This document shows, piece after piece, positions 1-5,937 of a stretch of DNA of 6,175 nucleotides (positions are counted from its first letter, which is position 1; each line of letters starts with the position of its first letter). Origin of the DNA: Planctomycetota bacterium. Lineage in GTDB: Bacteria; Planctomycetota; GCA-002687715; DRQF01. The notes below the pieces were generated by a model that was given only the letters and a program-made list of their open reading frames with translations, was not told the DNA's origin and ran no database searches. The stretch spans positions 1 through 6,175 of the forward strand of contig WFTN01000138.1 of assembly GCA_015485455.1 (NCBI GenBank), in the 5' to 3' direction. A program made the position numbers and the translations under genes.

Positions 1-898
1 ATCCTGAGCTATCATCAACAAAGGCCAGGCGATCCACATAGGGAACTTTCAGGTAGGTCAACCAGCGCGATTCTTCTTTCAGGAAACTCCAGGGTTTTCC
101 AGCAATGAAGAGGTTCTGCCCCGTTGCACTCTTCCAAGCTGCGAAGGCATAGGGAATGACCGACACTGGCCCATATCCGCCATGGCCAGAACTCTCAGCC
201 CAAACGCCCCCCATCTTATCAAATGCCGGAATGCACTCGTTCGGAATCCGCCTCGCCCAAGATTTGATAAATGACTTGGCATCTTTTTCGTACTGACTGC
301 CCCCACCGAGGATCGCCAAGGAAACAAGTAGTTTCTGCGTGATGGCATCTCGGCTATGCATGACATTGAGGTGACCCGGGCCCCAAGTTTGGTTATACCA
401 CCAACTACCGTTCTGTAGCGTGATCCTTGGTTGCTTGGTGTACCACTTCAACCAGCTGCCGAGAGCGTTGCCGTAGGTTTTACGCTGGGATTGACTCAAG
501 GCATCGTAGATCCAATCGTAGGCGATGGCGTGATAGCCAAAATGACTACCCTTCTTCTTGGAAATCATACTCCCATCGCCCCAGAGCTTGATAATCGCAT
601 CAGCGTATTTCTTGTGGTCTCGTTTCTTCTCCTTCTCAACCAAATAGGCAAGGCCACACTTCATCAAGTCTGAAGGAATGGCATATCTGTTATCGACAAA
701 TCGAATGCCGCCACGAATAGCCCGATCAGCATCCGCCTTGACTCGCGCATAGTCATCCTTCCCACCTCCTCGACAACGAGACACAAGGTCTTTCAATTCA
801 CCTTGGTTGATGAAGATGCGGGGGTGCTGGCCAACGACTTGCTGAGATAGACTGACCTGAGGGCATAGAAATAAGAACAAAAGACAGATGCGAATCAC
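1..898 (-). CDS. Secreted heparinase II/III-like (alginate lyase-type) protein, N-terminal part, runs off the left edge
   Basis: The minus strand is open from a GTG at 898-896 to the window edge: 299 codons plus one base with no stop. GTG is preferred because GGAG (908-905) sits six bases upstream and no ATG lies near the N-terminus. Residues 1-20 form a signal peptide (basic MIR, hydrophobic LLFLFL, then small/polar residues), so the product is exported. HPRIF at 25-29 followed by an acidic/Leu helix matches the usual opening of heparinase II/III and related alginate-lyase-like proteins (HPRLF...L..L). Downstream lie aromatic blocks typical of the alpha/alpha-toroid: HFGYHAIAYDWIYDAL (119-134), WWYNQTWGPGH (166-176) and GGVWAESSGHGGYG (230-243), the last resembling the family's WAEGxxYxxYG segment. 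Such enzymes usually run 600-900 residues and cleave uronic-acid polysaccharides by beta-elimination. The beta-sandwich part would lie outside the window. Substrate and catalytic residues cannot be assigned here. It is divergent to the acylase at 1443. Export is clearer than the exact lyase class. Confidence 0.72.
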   Translation of the reverse strand, partial: MIRICLLFLFLCPQVSLSQQVVGQHPRIFINQGELKDLVSRCRGGGKDDYARVKADADRAIRGGIRFVDNRYAIPSDLMKCGLAYLVEKEKKRDHKKYADAIIKLWGDGSMISKKKGSHFGYHAIAYDWIYDALSQSQRKTYGNALGSWLKWYTKQPRITLQNGSWWYNQTWGPGHLNVMHSRDAITQKLLVSLAILGGGSQYEKDAKSFIKSWARRIPNECIPAFDKMGGVWAESSGHGGYGPVSVIPYAFAAWKSATGQNLFIAGKPWSFLKEESRWLTYLKVPYVDRLAFVDDSSG

Positions 899-904
899 AA
901 CACA

Positions 905-908
905 CTCC
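905..908 (-). promoter_or_regulatory. Ribosome binding site (GGAG) for the heparinase-like gene
   Basis: GGAG on the minus strand lies six bases before the GTG at 898-896. It fixes this GTG as the start. Two other GTG triplets just upstream are in different frames. Confidence 0.55.
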
Positions 909-910
909 AG

Positions 911-937
911 GTCGCTTGACACCTAACATTGAGCGAC
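911..937. repeat. Small inverted repeat in the heparinase-like gene leader
   Basis: GTCGCT (911-916) and AGCGAC (932-937) are perfect 6-bp inverted arms separated by 15 bases. It lies 13-39 bases upstream of the GTG start of the minus-strand gene, so it could be an operator half-site pair or a 5'-UTR hairpin. Arms this short can arise by chance. Confidence 0.25.
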
Positions 938-1044
938 GTTTTAGGGTAGTATGCTCAACAACACATGGACCTTAGCACACTTCGGAGTCCTGCACGGTTG
1001 TGAAACTGACACATCGCACTCAGCAGCAGATCATTTGGCAAAGG

Positions 1045-1066
1045 TCATCTCTACTGAATGAGATGA
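1045..1066. repeat. Perfect 7-bp inverted repeat in the divergent region
   Basis: TCATCTC (1045-1051) and GAGATGA (1060-1066) form perfect inverted arms around the 8-base spacer TACTGAAT. No T-run follows on either strand, which argues against an intrinsic terminator. The 15-bp centre-to-centre spacing and the position between divergent genes would suit a dimeric regulator's operator. That role is inferred from shape and location only. Confidence 0.35.
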
Positions 1067-1442
1067 GAACACTCAGGAATTGGGATCTTGAGCACCTATT
1101 CATTCAACCTGCCCTGACTCCCTGACACGAAAATGCTGATGGCGCCGTCTTTAGTTTCTTGGTTTTTCGAAAAGCACCCAATAGCGAGGTTCCCAAGAAT
1201 ACAACCCCGATCCCTGCGATTTCAGCAAGGCGTAAGTAGAAACATGCATTTGCCAAATCGGATCAATGACAATACCCGGGAAGAAACGCTCCCTCAGGAA
1301 GAGAATTTCTTGTTTTCTCCGTGACAAAGCGTCAAGGCAATCGCTCTCAAGGAAAGGGGCTTCTTTGCAACTGACGATGAGTCACCCTCTTCCGATGTCG
1401 CTTGAAGAACGTTTTCAACATATCAGAGTATGAGAATCCGCC

Positions 1443-3896
1443 ATGCGTATATTTTATGTCTTCATCGTGGTGACTTGCTTATCCGCCCTCCAGTTAGCCC
1501 AAGGACAAACCACGGGCTCGGCGACGTTCGAGGCAAGCAATGTCTATCGAGACCAACAGTTTGCTCCTCATGTATTCGCCGATACGGCGCGGGCTGCATT
1601 CTATGGTTTCGGTCGCATTCAGATGAAGGACATGCCAACCAGCGTGGCCTACAATTTCGCCTTGGGTGCTGGCAAGCTGTCGTCGATTTTTGGTGTCGGC
1701 TCACCCATCAATGGAGGACGCAATCTCCACATTCATTTGGACACTCAGGTCCTCCAATGGCGCCTACGTCAAAAAGGCATGCTCCAAGCCTCAACCTTGC
1801 CCCATGATGTCCGCCAAATGATCTTGGCCTACACGGCGGGAGTCAATGCCTCCCGAATAGAATGGCTGCAGAATCTACCTGCGTTGGTTAATAACACAGA
1901 ACCTTATGCTTTTGATTTACCCACGTTGACACGATTGCTCTCTCGTCCGATTACTTTTCAAGACGTTATGACCTATGGTGCCTTCTTCGTCGAACAAGAA
2001 CCCATCGCCAGTAATGACACTTTGGCCTATGCAGACGACCCGAACGCTTCGGAAAGCCATTTGCGAACAGCATCCAACAGCTATGCCATTGGCCCGGCCG
2101 CCAGCGCTACAGAAAAGTCCATGCTCTTATCCGTCCCTCATCTGCCATTTCAGAAGTTTACCGTGCTTCGCACCTATTTCTGTCAGATCCAGGGAGGCTC
2201 ATACAGCGTTTGTGGCATGAGTATTCCAGCTTTTCCTTGCATCGGTGCTGGCTTTAACCGCGATTTCGGCTGGGCCCTCACGTCAAACAACCCAGACTAC
2301 TATGACGTATGGAAGACAAAAACGACGATCTCCGGTACAAGTTTCCTCTTGGACGGAAACCCCATCCCCATTCTTAAAGTCCAAGAGACCATTGACGTCT
2401 ATGATTTCGCCACCAACATGGTGAAGCCCCGTTCCGTCACCCTGAAATACGCTGGCGACCTCGACACACCCATCATCCGAGAAGAATCAACGGCGCTCAC
2501 AACCCCCAACGCCGGCCCCACTGAAATCTGGTATGCCAGGTCTGCAATGAATTCCGACAAGTCAGCCTGGGAATTTCTGATTCGTTTGGGGCAAGCCCGC
2601 TCTGTTGCTGATGCAGCGGACGTCCTCAAGATGAATTTAGGGGGTGGCAACTACTTGATGGCTGACTCATCTGGAGATTTGGGATATCTCTATTCCGGGC
2701 GGGTACCGATCCGTAAGAATCCCACTCCCGGGACCACATGGGCCCAAGTTCAAGACGGCAGCAATAGCGCCTATGGCTGGCAAGGAATTCATCCGGCACA
2801 AGATCTTCCTCGGGAGCGTCTGATCAATTCAGGACCCACCACTTATGTCGAGCAAAAATGGTTGCAATGCAATTCGGCAGCAAACCTGGTTCGCCCCAAC
2901 ACAAAAATGGACCTCAGCGATTATCCTGAGTACATGGTTCACCAACTCACCACACCGGAGACTTGGCGCCAGCGGCATGGACGAAAACTACTGGATGCCC
3001 AAGAACGGTTTACCAGTGCTGAGCTGCGTGCATTGGCAACGGACATTCAAGACATTTGGTATGACGCAGTCGCCCATTTAATCGACGGCGTCGTCCTGGA
3101 ATATGCTCTTGAACAATATCCAGCAGTGTTGCAAATGATGACAAAACTGAGGCAATGGGACCGCGTGGCAGACATCCATGACACCGAGCCGGTCTACTCT
3201 CACATGATCTACGCCTACTTTGTGGAAGCTCAAAGGAAATATCAAAGCCGAACAGTGGGCGGGCACTACGAGGTCTTTCACTCTCCAGAAGAGATTCCCG
3301 ATTGGGAATCCTGGTGGCAACAGGATTGGGCTATCGTAAGAAGTAATCTGGCCGCGGCAGTCATTCGCTCTGCCAACACTTATGGCGAGCTCCTCAATCC
3401 TCTCCTGCCAGGTGTCACTTTCCCCACATCTCCATGGACTCCAAACCCCTGGGGATCGTTCTCCACCCAAGTGCCAGAATGGGGCACTGCCCACTACGTG
3501 ACATTGACCCCCTACACTTCTCCAAGCGATCAAGCTCTCTATCCCGCCGGTGGCACGATCAGTCAATTCACTTTAGGTTCCGAGACAATTCCTTTCATTG
3601 AAGACACCATCGTCGAAAACGCAGGTATTTTAGGTCAGTATGGCCCCTTACTCAGCTACCCTCTCGATTCTGGGGCTCATACGATCTTCCAAGTCACTTT
3701 CGGAGACGAGTTAGAAGCATGGTACTTGGAAGCCCTGGGGCCTTCAGAACTTGCGAATGATCCCAAGCGCTACGCCAATGCAGCCAATTTCGCCAACCGC
3801 GTTTTCGTCCCCTTCCCCTGCGATTTCCCCACTGTGTCCGGTCTCGCAACACAGGTGTTTAATTGGAATCTCGATACCAGCATCTTCTTGCCTTAG
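1443..3896 (+). CDS. Exported penicillin acylase/AHL acylase-type Ntn hydrolase (peptidase family S45)
   Basis: An 817-residue precursor, within the usual length for the family. Residues 1-21 are a signal peptide ending LAQG, so it acts in the periplasm or outside the cell. The alpha-chain region opens with VYRDQQFAPHVFADT (34-48) and AAFYGFGRIQMKDM (51-64), matching the family's RD..G.PHI and G..Q..D blocks. Autocleavage is expected before Ser211 in RTASNSYAIG, making Ser211 the beta-chain N-terminal nucleophile. His233 (SVPHLPF) then becomes beta-23, the position of the conserved His of PvdQ-like AHL acylases. Asn477 in WLQCNSAA fits the oxyanion-hole Asn of the Y/WIQN.N block. FGWALTSNNPDYYD (275-288) fits the G(W)..T.n..D..D block, whose acidic residues often bind calcium. 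The C-terminal GPSELANDPKRYAN (766-779) fits the GQSG..xSxHY block. These enzymes hydrolyse amide bonds of acylated small molecules such as beta-lactams, AHLs, pyoverdine precursors and lipopeptides. The substrate here is unknown. The Shine-Dalgarno is weak (GAG, 8 bases before ATG). Confidence 0.9.
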   Translation: MRIFYVFIVVTCLSALQLAQGQTTGSATFEASNVYRDQQFAPHVFADTARAAFYGFGRIQMKDMPTSVAYNFALGAGKLSSIFGVGSPINGGRNLHIHLDTQVLQWRLRQKGMLQASTLPHDVRQMILAYTAGVNASRIEWLQNLPALVNNTEPYAFDLPTLTRLLSRPITFQDVMTYGAFFVEQEPIASNDTLAYADDPNASESHLRTASNSYAIGPAASATEKSMLLSVPHLPFQKFTVLRTYFCQIQGGSYSVCGMSIPAFPCIGAGFNRDFGWALTSNNPDYYDVWKTKTTISGTSFLLDGNPIPILKVQETIDVYDFATNMVKPRSVTLKYAGDLDTPIIREESTALTTPNAGPTEIWYARSAMNSDKSAWEFLIRLGQARSVADAADVLKMNLGGGNYLMADSSGDLGYLYSGRVPIRKNPTPGTTWAQVQDGSNSAYGWQGIHPAQDLPRERLINSGPTTYVEQKWLQCNSAANLVRPNTKMDLSDYPEYMVHQLTTPETWRQRHGRKLLDAQERFTSAELRALATDIQDIWYDAVAHLIDGVVLEYALEQYPAVLQMMTKLRQWDRVADIHDTEPVYSHMIYAYFVEAQRKYQSRTVGGHYEVFHSPEEIPDWESWWQQDWAIVRSNLAAAVIRSANTYGELLNPLLPGVTFPTSPWTPNPWGSFSTQVPEWGTAHYVTLTPYTSPSDQALYPAGGTISQFTLGSETIPFIEDTIVENAGILGQYGPLLSYPLDSGAHTIFQVTFGDELEAWYLEALGPSELANDPKRYANAANFANRVFVPFPCDFPTVSGLATQVFNWNLDTSIFLP

Positions 3897-3910
3897 CCAG
3901 TTGTTCAACA

Positions 3911-3936
3911 TGGGGCGGTCACTCAAGGCCGCCCCA
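3911..3936. terminator. GC-rich hairpin between convergent acylase and comF genes
   Basis: TGGGGCGG (3911-3918) pairs perfectly with CCGCCCCA (3929-3936). A G-T wobble and a C-G pair extend the stem to 10 bp around the loop ACTCAA. It lies 15 bases after the acylase stop and 8 bases beyond the comF stop on the other strand, the expected place for a shared bidirectional terminator. The U-tract is poor on both strands (ATTCTCGAT on plus, TGTTGAAC on minus), so it may need Rho or serve mainly as an mRNA 3'-end stabiliser. Confidence 0.65.
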
Positions 3937-3943
3937 TTCTCGA

Positions 3944-4705
3944 TCATCGACGTAGATCAGTGCGCGCACAGGCAATGACCTGGACTTCAAGGGCACCAGC
4001 CTTCTTAAGAGCACCAACGGCCGCAAGAAGAGTCGCTTGGGTGGTTACAACGTCATCCACGACCAAGATGCGCTGGCCAAAAACCATCGGATGAGCTTCA
4101 AAAGTACCCTGAGCCAAGCGACGCCGGGCCCGTGCATGACGGCCCACTTGACTCTGAGCCGAATTGGACCGCTGTAACCACCGGCACTTCAAAGGGGTCG
4201 ATATAGCCTTAGCTAAGTCGATGGAGATGAGTTCAGCTTGGTTGAAACCACGACTTCTCTGCTTCGCCGGACTCAAAGGAATAGGGACAATGCCGTCGAA
4301 GGATATCTTCTTCCACCCCACCACCTTCCCTTGGGCTGCCAGGAGCTCCCCCAAAGGAGCCGCGCAGCTTCGATCTTTGTCAAACTTAAGTTTTCGCACC
4401 AACTCAGCCAACAAACCATCGAAAGCCCCGAGAACCACAAGGCGAGTCCAAGGGGGTCTGCGGCGAAAACAGCCCAAGCATCGACCAGCGATCCGCTCAT
4501 AACCTTGAATTGGGCAAGCACAACAAAGGCACTGCGCGTCACCGTCCTGCAGAATTAATTTGTCTGTGCAGGTTAGGCAGATATTCGGAAGATCGCCCGC
4601 CGAAACCAATGGCCCACAAATCGAACAGAATCGAGGAAGGACCAAGTCAACCAGGGCGGAAGCCACCGGCGGTGAATACCTTCGCAATATTTGGAGAATT
4701 CCCAT
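3944..4705 (-). CDS. comF: ComF family protein (zinc-ribbon plus phosphoribosyltransferase domain)
   Basis: A 253-residue cytoplasmic protein of the ComF/GntX family, of typical length. The N-terminal zinc-binding part has cysteine pairs CSIC (27-30), CLTC (43-46), the cluster CLCCAC (59-64) and CLGC (76-79), consistent with a double zinc ribbon. The C-terminal type I phosphoribosyltransferase fold shows VPIPLSPAKQRSRGFNQAE (140-158), the segment SQVGRHARARR (185-195) and the PRPP-binding loop ILVVDDVVTTQAT (213-225). ComF proteins are needed for DNA uptake in naturally transformable bacteria, probably handling single-stranded DNA at the cytoplasmic face. In other bacteria the role is unclear, so competence is not implied here. 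The ATG at 4705-4703 has GAAGG five bases upstream. It is the last gene of a probable operon, 31 bp after the 193-codon gene, and converges on the acylase. Confidence 0.93.
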   Translation of the reverse strand: MGILQILRRYSPPVASALVDLVLPRFCSICGPLVSAGDLPNICLTCTDKLILQDGDAQCLCCACPIQGYERIAGRCLGCFRRRPPWTRLVVLGAFDGLLAELVRKLKFDKDRSCAAPLGELLAAQGKVVGWKKISFDGIVPIPLSPAKQRSRGFNQAELISIDLAKAISTPLKCRWLQRSNSAQSQVGRHARARRRLAQGTFEAHPMVFGQRILVVDDVVTTQATLLAAVGALKKAGALEVQVIACARTDLRR

Positions 4706-4736
4706 AGAAACCTTCAGCCCACGCCATGGGCTTCAG

Positions 4737-5318
4737 CTATCCTGGCTTATTGATACGGGGCGCCCGCATGCCTCTGCCTTTGGAACCGGGCATAGGATGG
4801 GGAATTTTCAGATGTGTACGAATTCGGCTGACATAAGACTCAACCGTATCTTCTTCCTTCTGCGGAATCTGGAGAAGTTTGCCGATCTCTTTGGTCAGCA
4901 CCATATTGTCTTCAAAGGGCCATTGGTATTCCGTTACAACCTCATACACCAAGCGTTTGAAGGAGGCTTTGCTCCACAGCCGAGACAAATAGTTGAGAAT
5001 GCCACAGAGCGCAGCGATCAAGGTAATCAGGGCAACAATTTGGCCCACCGTGCCCAATCCATCAACGATGCCCGCAGTACCAGGTTTGCTTGCCCCATAA
5101 ATGTTCAAAACAATGGCAACAACAACACAAAGGTAGCCCATCACCACTTGATTCCGCTTGAAGACGGAGGTCTTAAGCTCTCTTAGGCGTCCTCTGTAGA
5201 TGCCGAAAGCCTCTTCCAAGATGTGGCGGGGTTTCTTGTGCTGAACTGCACAACAAATGAAGAACAAACCAACTGTCGCCAAAACGAGGCCCAGGAAATC
5301 ATAATCAGCATCACTCAT
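4737..5318 (-). CDS. Hypothetical membrane protein, three predicted helices and a soluble C-terminal tail
   Basis: I do not recognise a family for this 193-residue protein. Hydrophobic segments lie at about 8-26 (FLGLVLATVGLFFICCAV), 57-75 and 84-110, with basic stretches at 28-31 and 43-55 that suggest a cytoplasmic loop between helices 1 and 2. Residues 112-193 form a charged soluble tail that is mixed helical (KRLVYEVVTE, 121-130; VLTKEIGKLL, 140-149) and ends in a Gly/Arg/Lys-rich stretch (179-192). By the positive-inside rule the tail is probably cytoplasmic. The start is strongly supported: AAGGAG lies six bases before the ATG, and the ATG overlaps the preceding gene's stop as ATGA, so the two are probably translationally coupled. 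It is followed by comF after 31 bp. Function is unknown; membership of the comF transcript is the only contextual clue. Confidence 0.75.
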   Translation of the reverse strand: MSDADYDFLGLVLATVGLFFICCAVQHKKPRHILEEAFGIYRGRLRELKTSVFKRNQVVMGYLCVVVAIVLNIYGASKPGTAGIVDGLGTVGQIVALITLIAALCGILNYLSRLWSKASFKRLVYEVVTEYQWPFEDNMVLTKEIGKLLQIPQKEEDTVESYVSRIRTHLKIPHPMPGSKGRGMRAPRINKPG

Positions 5319-5524
5319 CTTGATCTCCTTCGTTTCTTGAGGTCAGGGTAACGGCAAGGGGGTGCATCCATGCCTACTTCAACATGAGAGACGTCATTTT
5401 TATGGTGATGGGGCGGTAAAACCAAGAATTTCAACAACCAGTAAGCCAGAGCCAAAAAATTAGGCCAGAAACGGAAGATTCCGCTCCCTTCAGTGGAAGG
5501 CAACTCATCCTTCCTTATAATCAC
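5315..5524 (-). CDS. Small hypothetical single-pass membrane protein (62-69 aa)
   Basis: A short protein I cannot assign to a family. Numbered from the GTG at 5524-5522, it has one hydrophobic segment at about 20-37 (WPNFLALAYWLLKFLVLP), a PPHHHK stretch (37-42) and a very basic C-terminus (KKRRRSR, 63-69). Its stop overlaps the start of the 193-residue membrane protein (ATGA), and the next gene's perfect Shine-Dalgarno lies within its end. This is the main reason to believe it is real. The start is uncertain. The GTG has no good ribosome site and lies four bases from a hairpin (5529-5548). An in-frame TTG at 5503-5501 has AAGGAAGG about five bases upstream and would give a 62-residue protein. 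It probably acts at the membrane with its partner. A chance ORF kept by the downstream gene's leader is the alternative. Confidence 0.55.
   Translation of the reverse strand: MIIRKDELPSTEGSGIFRFWPNFLALAYWLLKFLVLPPHHHKNDVSHVEVGMDAPPCRYPDLKKRRRSR
5325..5330 (-). promoter_or_regulatory. Consensus Shine-Dalgarno (AAGGAG) inside the end of the upstream small gene
   Basis: AAGGAG on the minus strand lies exactly six bases upstream of the ATG at 5318-5316, the strongest ribosome binding site in the window. The same bases encode part of the Arg-rich C-terminus (RRRSR) of the small upstream protein. This overlap, with the ATGA stop/start, points to coupled translation. Confidence 0.8.
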
Positions 5525-5528
5525 CGAG

Positions 5529-5548
5529 CCTTGTCCGAACCGACAAGG
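5529..5548 (-). repeat. 7-bp perfect hairpin in the leader of the small membrane-protein/comF operon
   Basis: CCTTGTC (5529-5535) and GACAAGG (5542-5548) are perfect arms around a 6-base loop, CGAACC on the plus strand. In the minus-strand transcript it ends four bases before the GTG at 5524, where it would hinder initiation at that GTG but not at the TTG at 5503. It could be a leader structure or an operator. No T-run follows, so it is not a good terminator. The surrounding 124-bp divergent gap (5525-5648) otherwise shows no clear element. Confidence 0.4.
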
Positions 5549-5648
5549 GACTTACCTAAGCACAAGCCCGTGAAAGAAGCCATGTGCGACCCAAGTCTTC
5601 TAACATAAACCACTGCAATAAAACATCTTGTGGAAAGACAGATGACTC

Positions 5649-5930
5649 ATGATTGAACATGAAGAGGTAAAAAGAATCGCGGACTTAGCCCGCATCGAAA
5701 TGGACCCCAGTCAGGTGGAGCAGTTCGCTGGCCAATTGGAGAAAATCCTCAACTTCGTCAGCAGCCTGGATGCCTTGGATGTGAAAGACATCCCACCCAT
5801 GATGCATGCTTCCTTAGGGGGCGATGTTTTTCGCGAAGACATTGTTGGCACCTGCTTGGACCGAGCCTCGGCCCTGATGAATGCCGCTGACCACAACGAC
5901 GAACAAATCAAAGTTCCCAAGACTGTCTGA
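5649..5930 (+). CDS. gatC: Aspartyl/glutamyl-tRNA(Asn/Gln) amidotransferase subunit C
   Basis: GatC is the small subunit of the GatCAB complex, which converts misacylated Glu-tRNA(Gln) and/or Asp-tRNA(Asn) to the correct aminoacyl-tRNA in the cytoplasm. It wraps around and stabilises GatA and bridges to GatB. At 93 residues it has the normal length. Diagnostic features are the opening VKRIADLARIEM (7-18), the amphipathic helix with LEKILNFVSSLDALD (30-44), the IPP turn (48-50), FRED (61-64) and the conserved ending IKVPKTV (87-93). The ATG at 5649 has only a weak, distant purine-rich site (GGAAAG, 5632-5637). The other nearby ATG, at 5642, is in another frame and hits a stop after four codons. 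gatA follows within 7 bp, giving a gatCA operon order. gatB may lie downstream or elsewhere. Confidence 0.95.
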   Translation: MIEHEEVKRIADLARIEMDPSQVEQFAGQLEKILNFVSSLDALDVKDIPPMMHASLGGDVFREDIVGTCLDRASALMNAADHNDEQIKVPKTV

Positions 5931-5933
5931 GGA
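5929..5933 (+). promoter_or_regulatory. Ribosome binding site for gatA overlapping the gatC stop
   Basis: GAGGA at 5929-5933 overlaps the gatC TGA (5928-5930). It lies one base before the ATG at 5935 and four bases before the ATG at 5938, so it favours the second of the tandem ATGs. The overlap suggests coupling of gatA to gatC translation. Confidence 0.6.
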
Positions 5934-5937
5934 AATG

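Larger units (their letters stand above)
899..1442. other. 544-bp divergent intergenic region, no convincing gene
   Basis: This gap separates the divergent heparinase-like gene (minus) and the acylase gene (plus), so it should hold both promoters. I could not identify a convincing -35/-10 pair for either. It contains an inverted repeat at 1045-1066 and a weaker one at 911-937. A plus-strand ORF of 63 codons (1133-1324) has no ribosome binding site and resembles nothing I know. On the minus strand, 1381-1151 is open for 76 codons but lacks an ATG start, and 1262-1104 is open for 52 codons and encodes a hydrophobic stretch followed by basic residues. Both look slightly protein-like and may be remnants of a lost gene, but neither can be called. 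No tRNA, CRISPR or insertion-sequence ends were seen. Confidence 0.6.

Noticed and set aside
79..366. 95-codon minus-strand ORF
   Set aside because: It is out of frame within the heparinase-like gene, whose own frame is open across the whole region with a signal peptide and family motifs.
431..673. 80-codon plus-strand ORF with hydrophobic stretches
   Set aside because: Antisense shadow of the heparinase-like coding region; no ribosome binding site and no recognisable domain.
916..944. Possible plus-strand promoter: consensus TTGACA at 916-921
   Set aside because: At 17 bp spacing the -10 would be TTTTAG (three of six matches). It would give a leader of about 490 bases for the acylase and is not supported by anything else.
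1133..1324. 63-codon plus-strand ORF in the intergenic gap
   Set aside because: No Shine-Dalgarno, unremarkable composition and no recognisable motif.
1402..1418. TTGAA-N7-TTCAA inverted repeat just upstream of the acylase start
   Set aside because: Arms of only five AT-rich bases are expected often by chance, and no promoter element could be aligned with it.
1430..1807. 125-codon plus-strand ORF starting 13 bases before the acylase
   Set aside because: It overlaps the acylase N-terminus in another frame; Arg/Pro/His/Ser-rich composition typical of a shadow frame, and no domain.
3078..3566. 162-codon minus-strand ORF opposite the acylase gene
   Set aside because: Antisense to clearly conserved acylase sequence; no domain and no ribosome binding site noted.
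4560..5186. 208-codon plus-strand ORF opposite comF and the 193-residue membrane protein
   Set aside because: It spans two well-supported minus-strand genes and their gap, and its predicted protein has shadow-frame composition.
5594..5622. Possible extended -10 (TGCAATAAA, 5614-5622) upstream of gatC
   Set aside because: The hexamer AATAAA matches four of six and is preceded by TGn, but no acceptable -35 lies 15-19 bases upstream, so it is too weak to list as a promoter.
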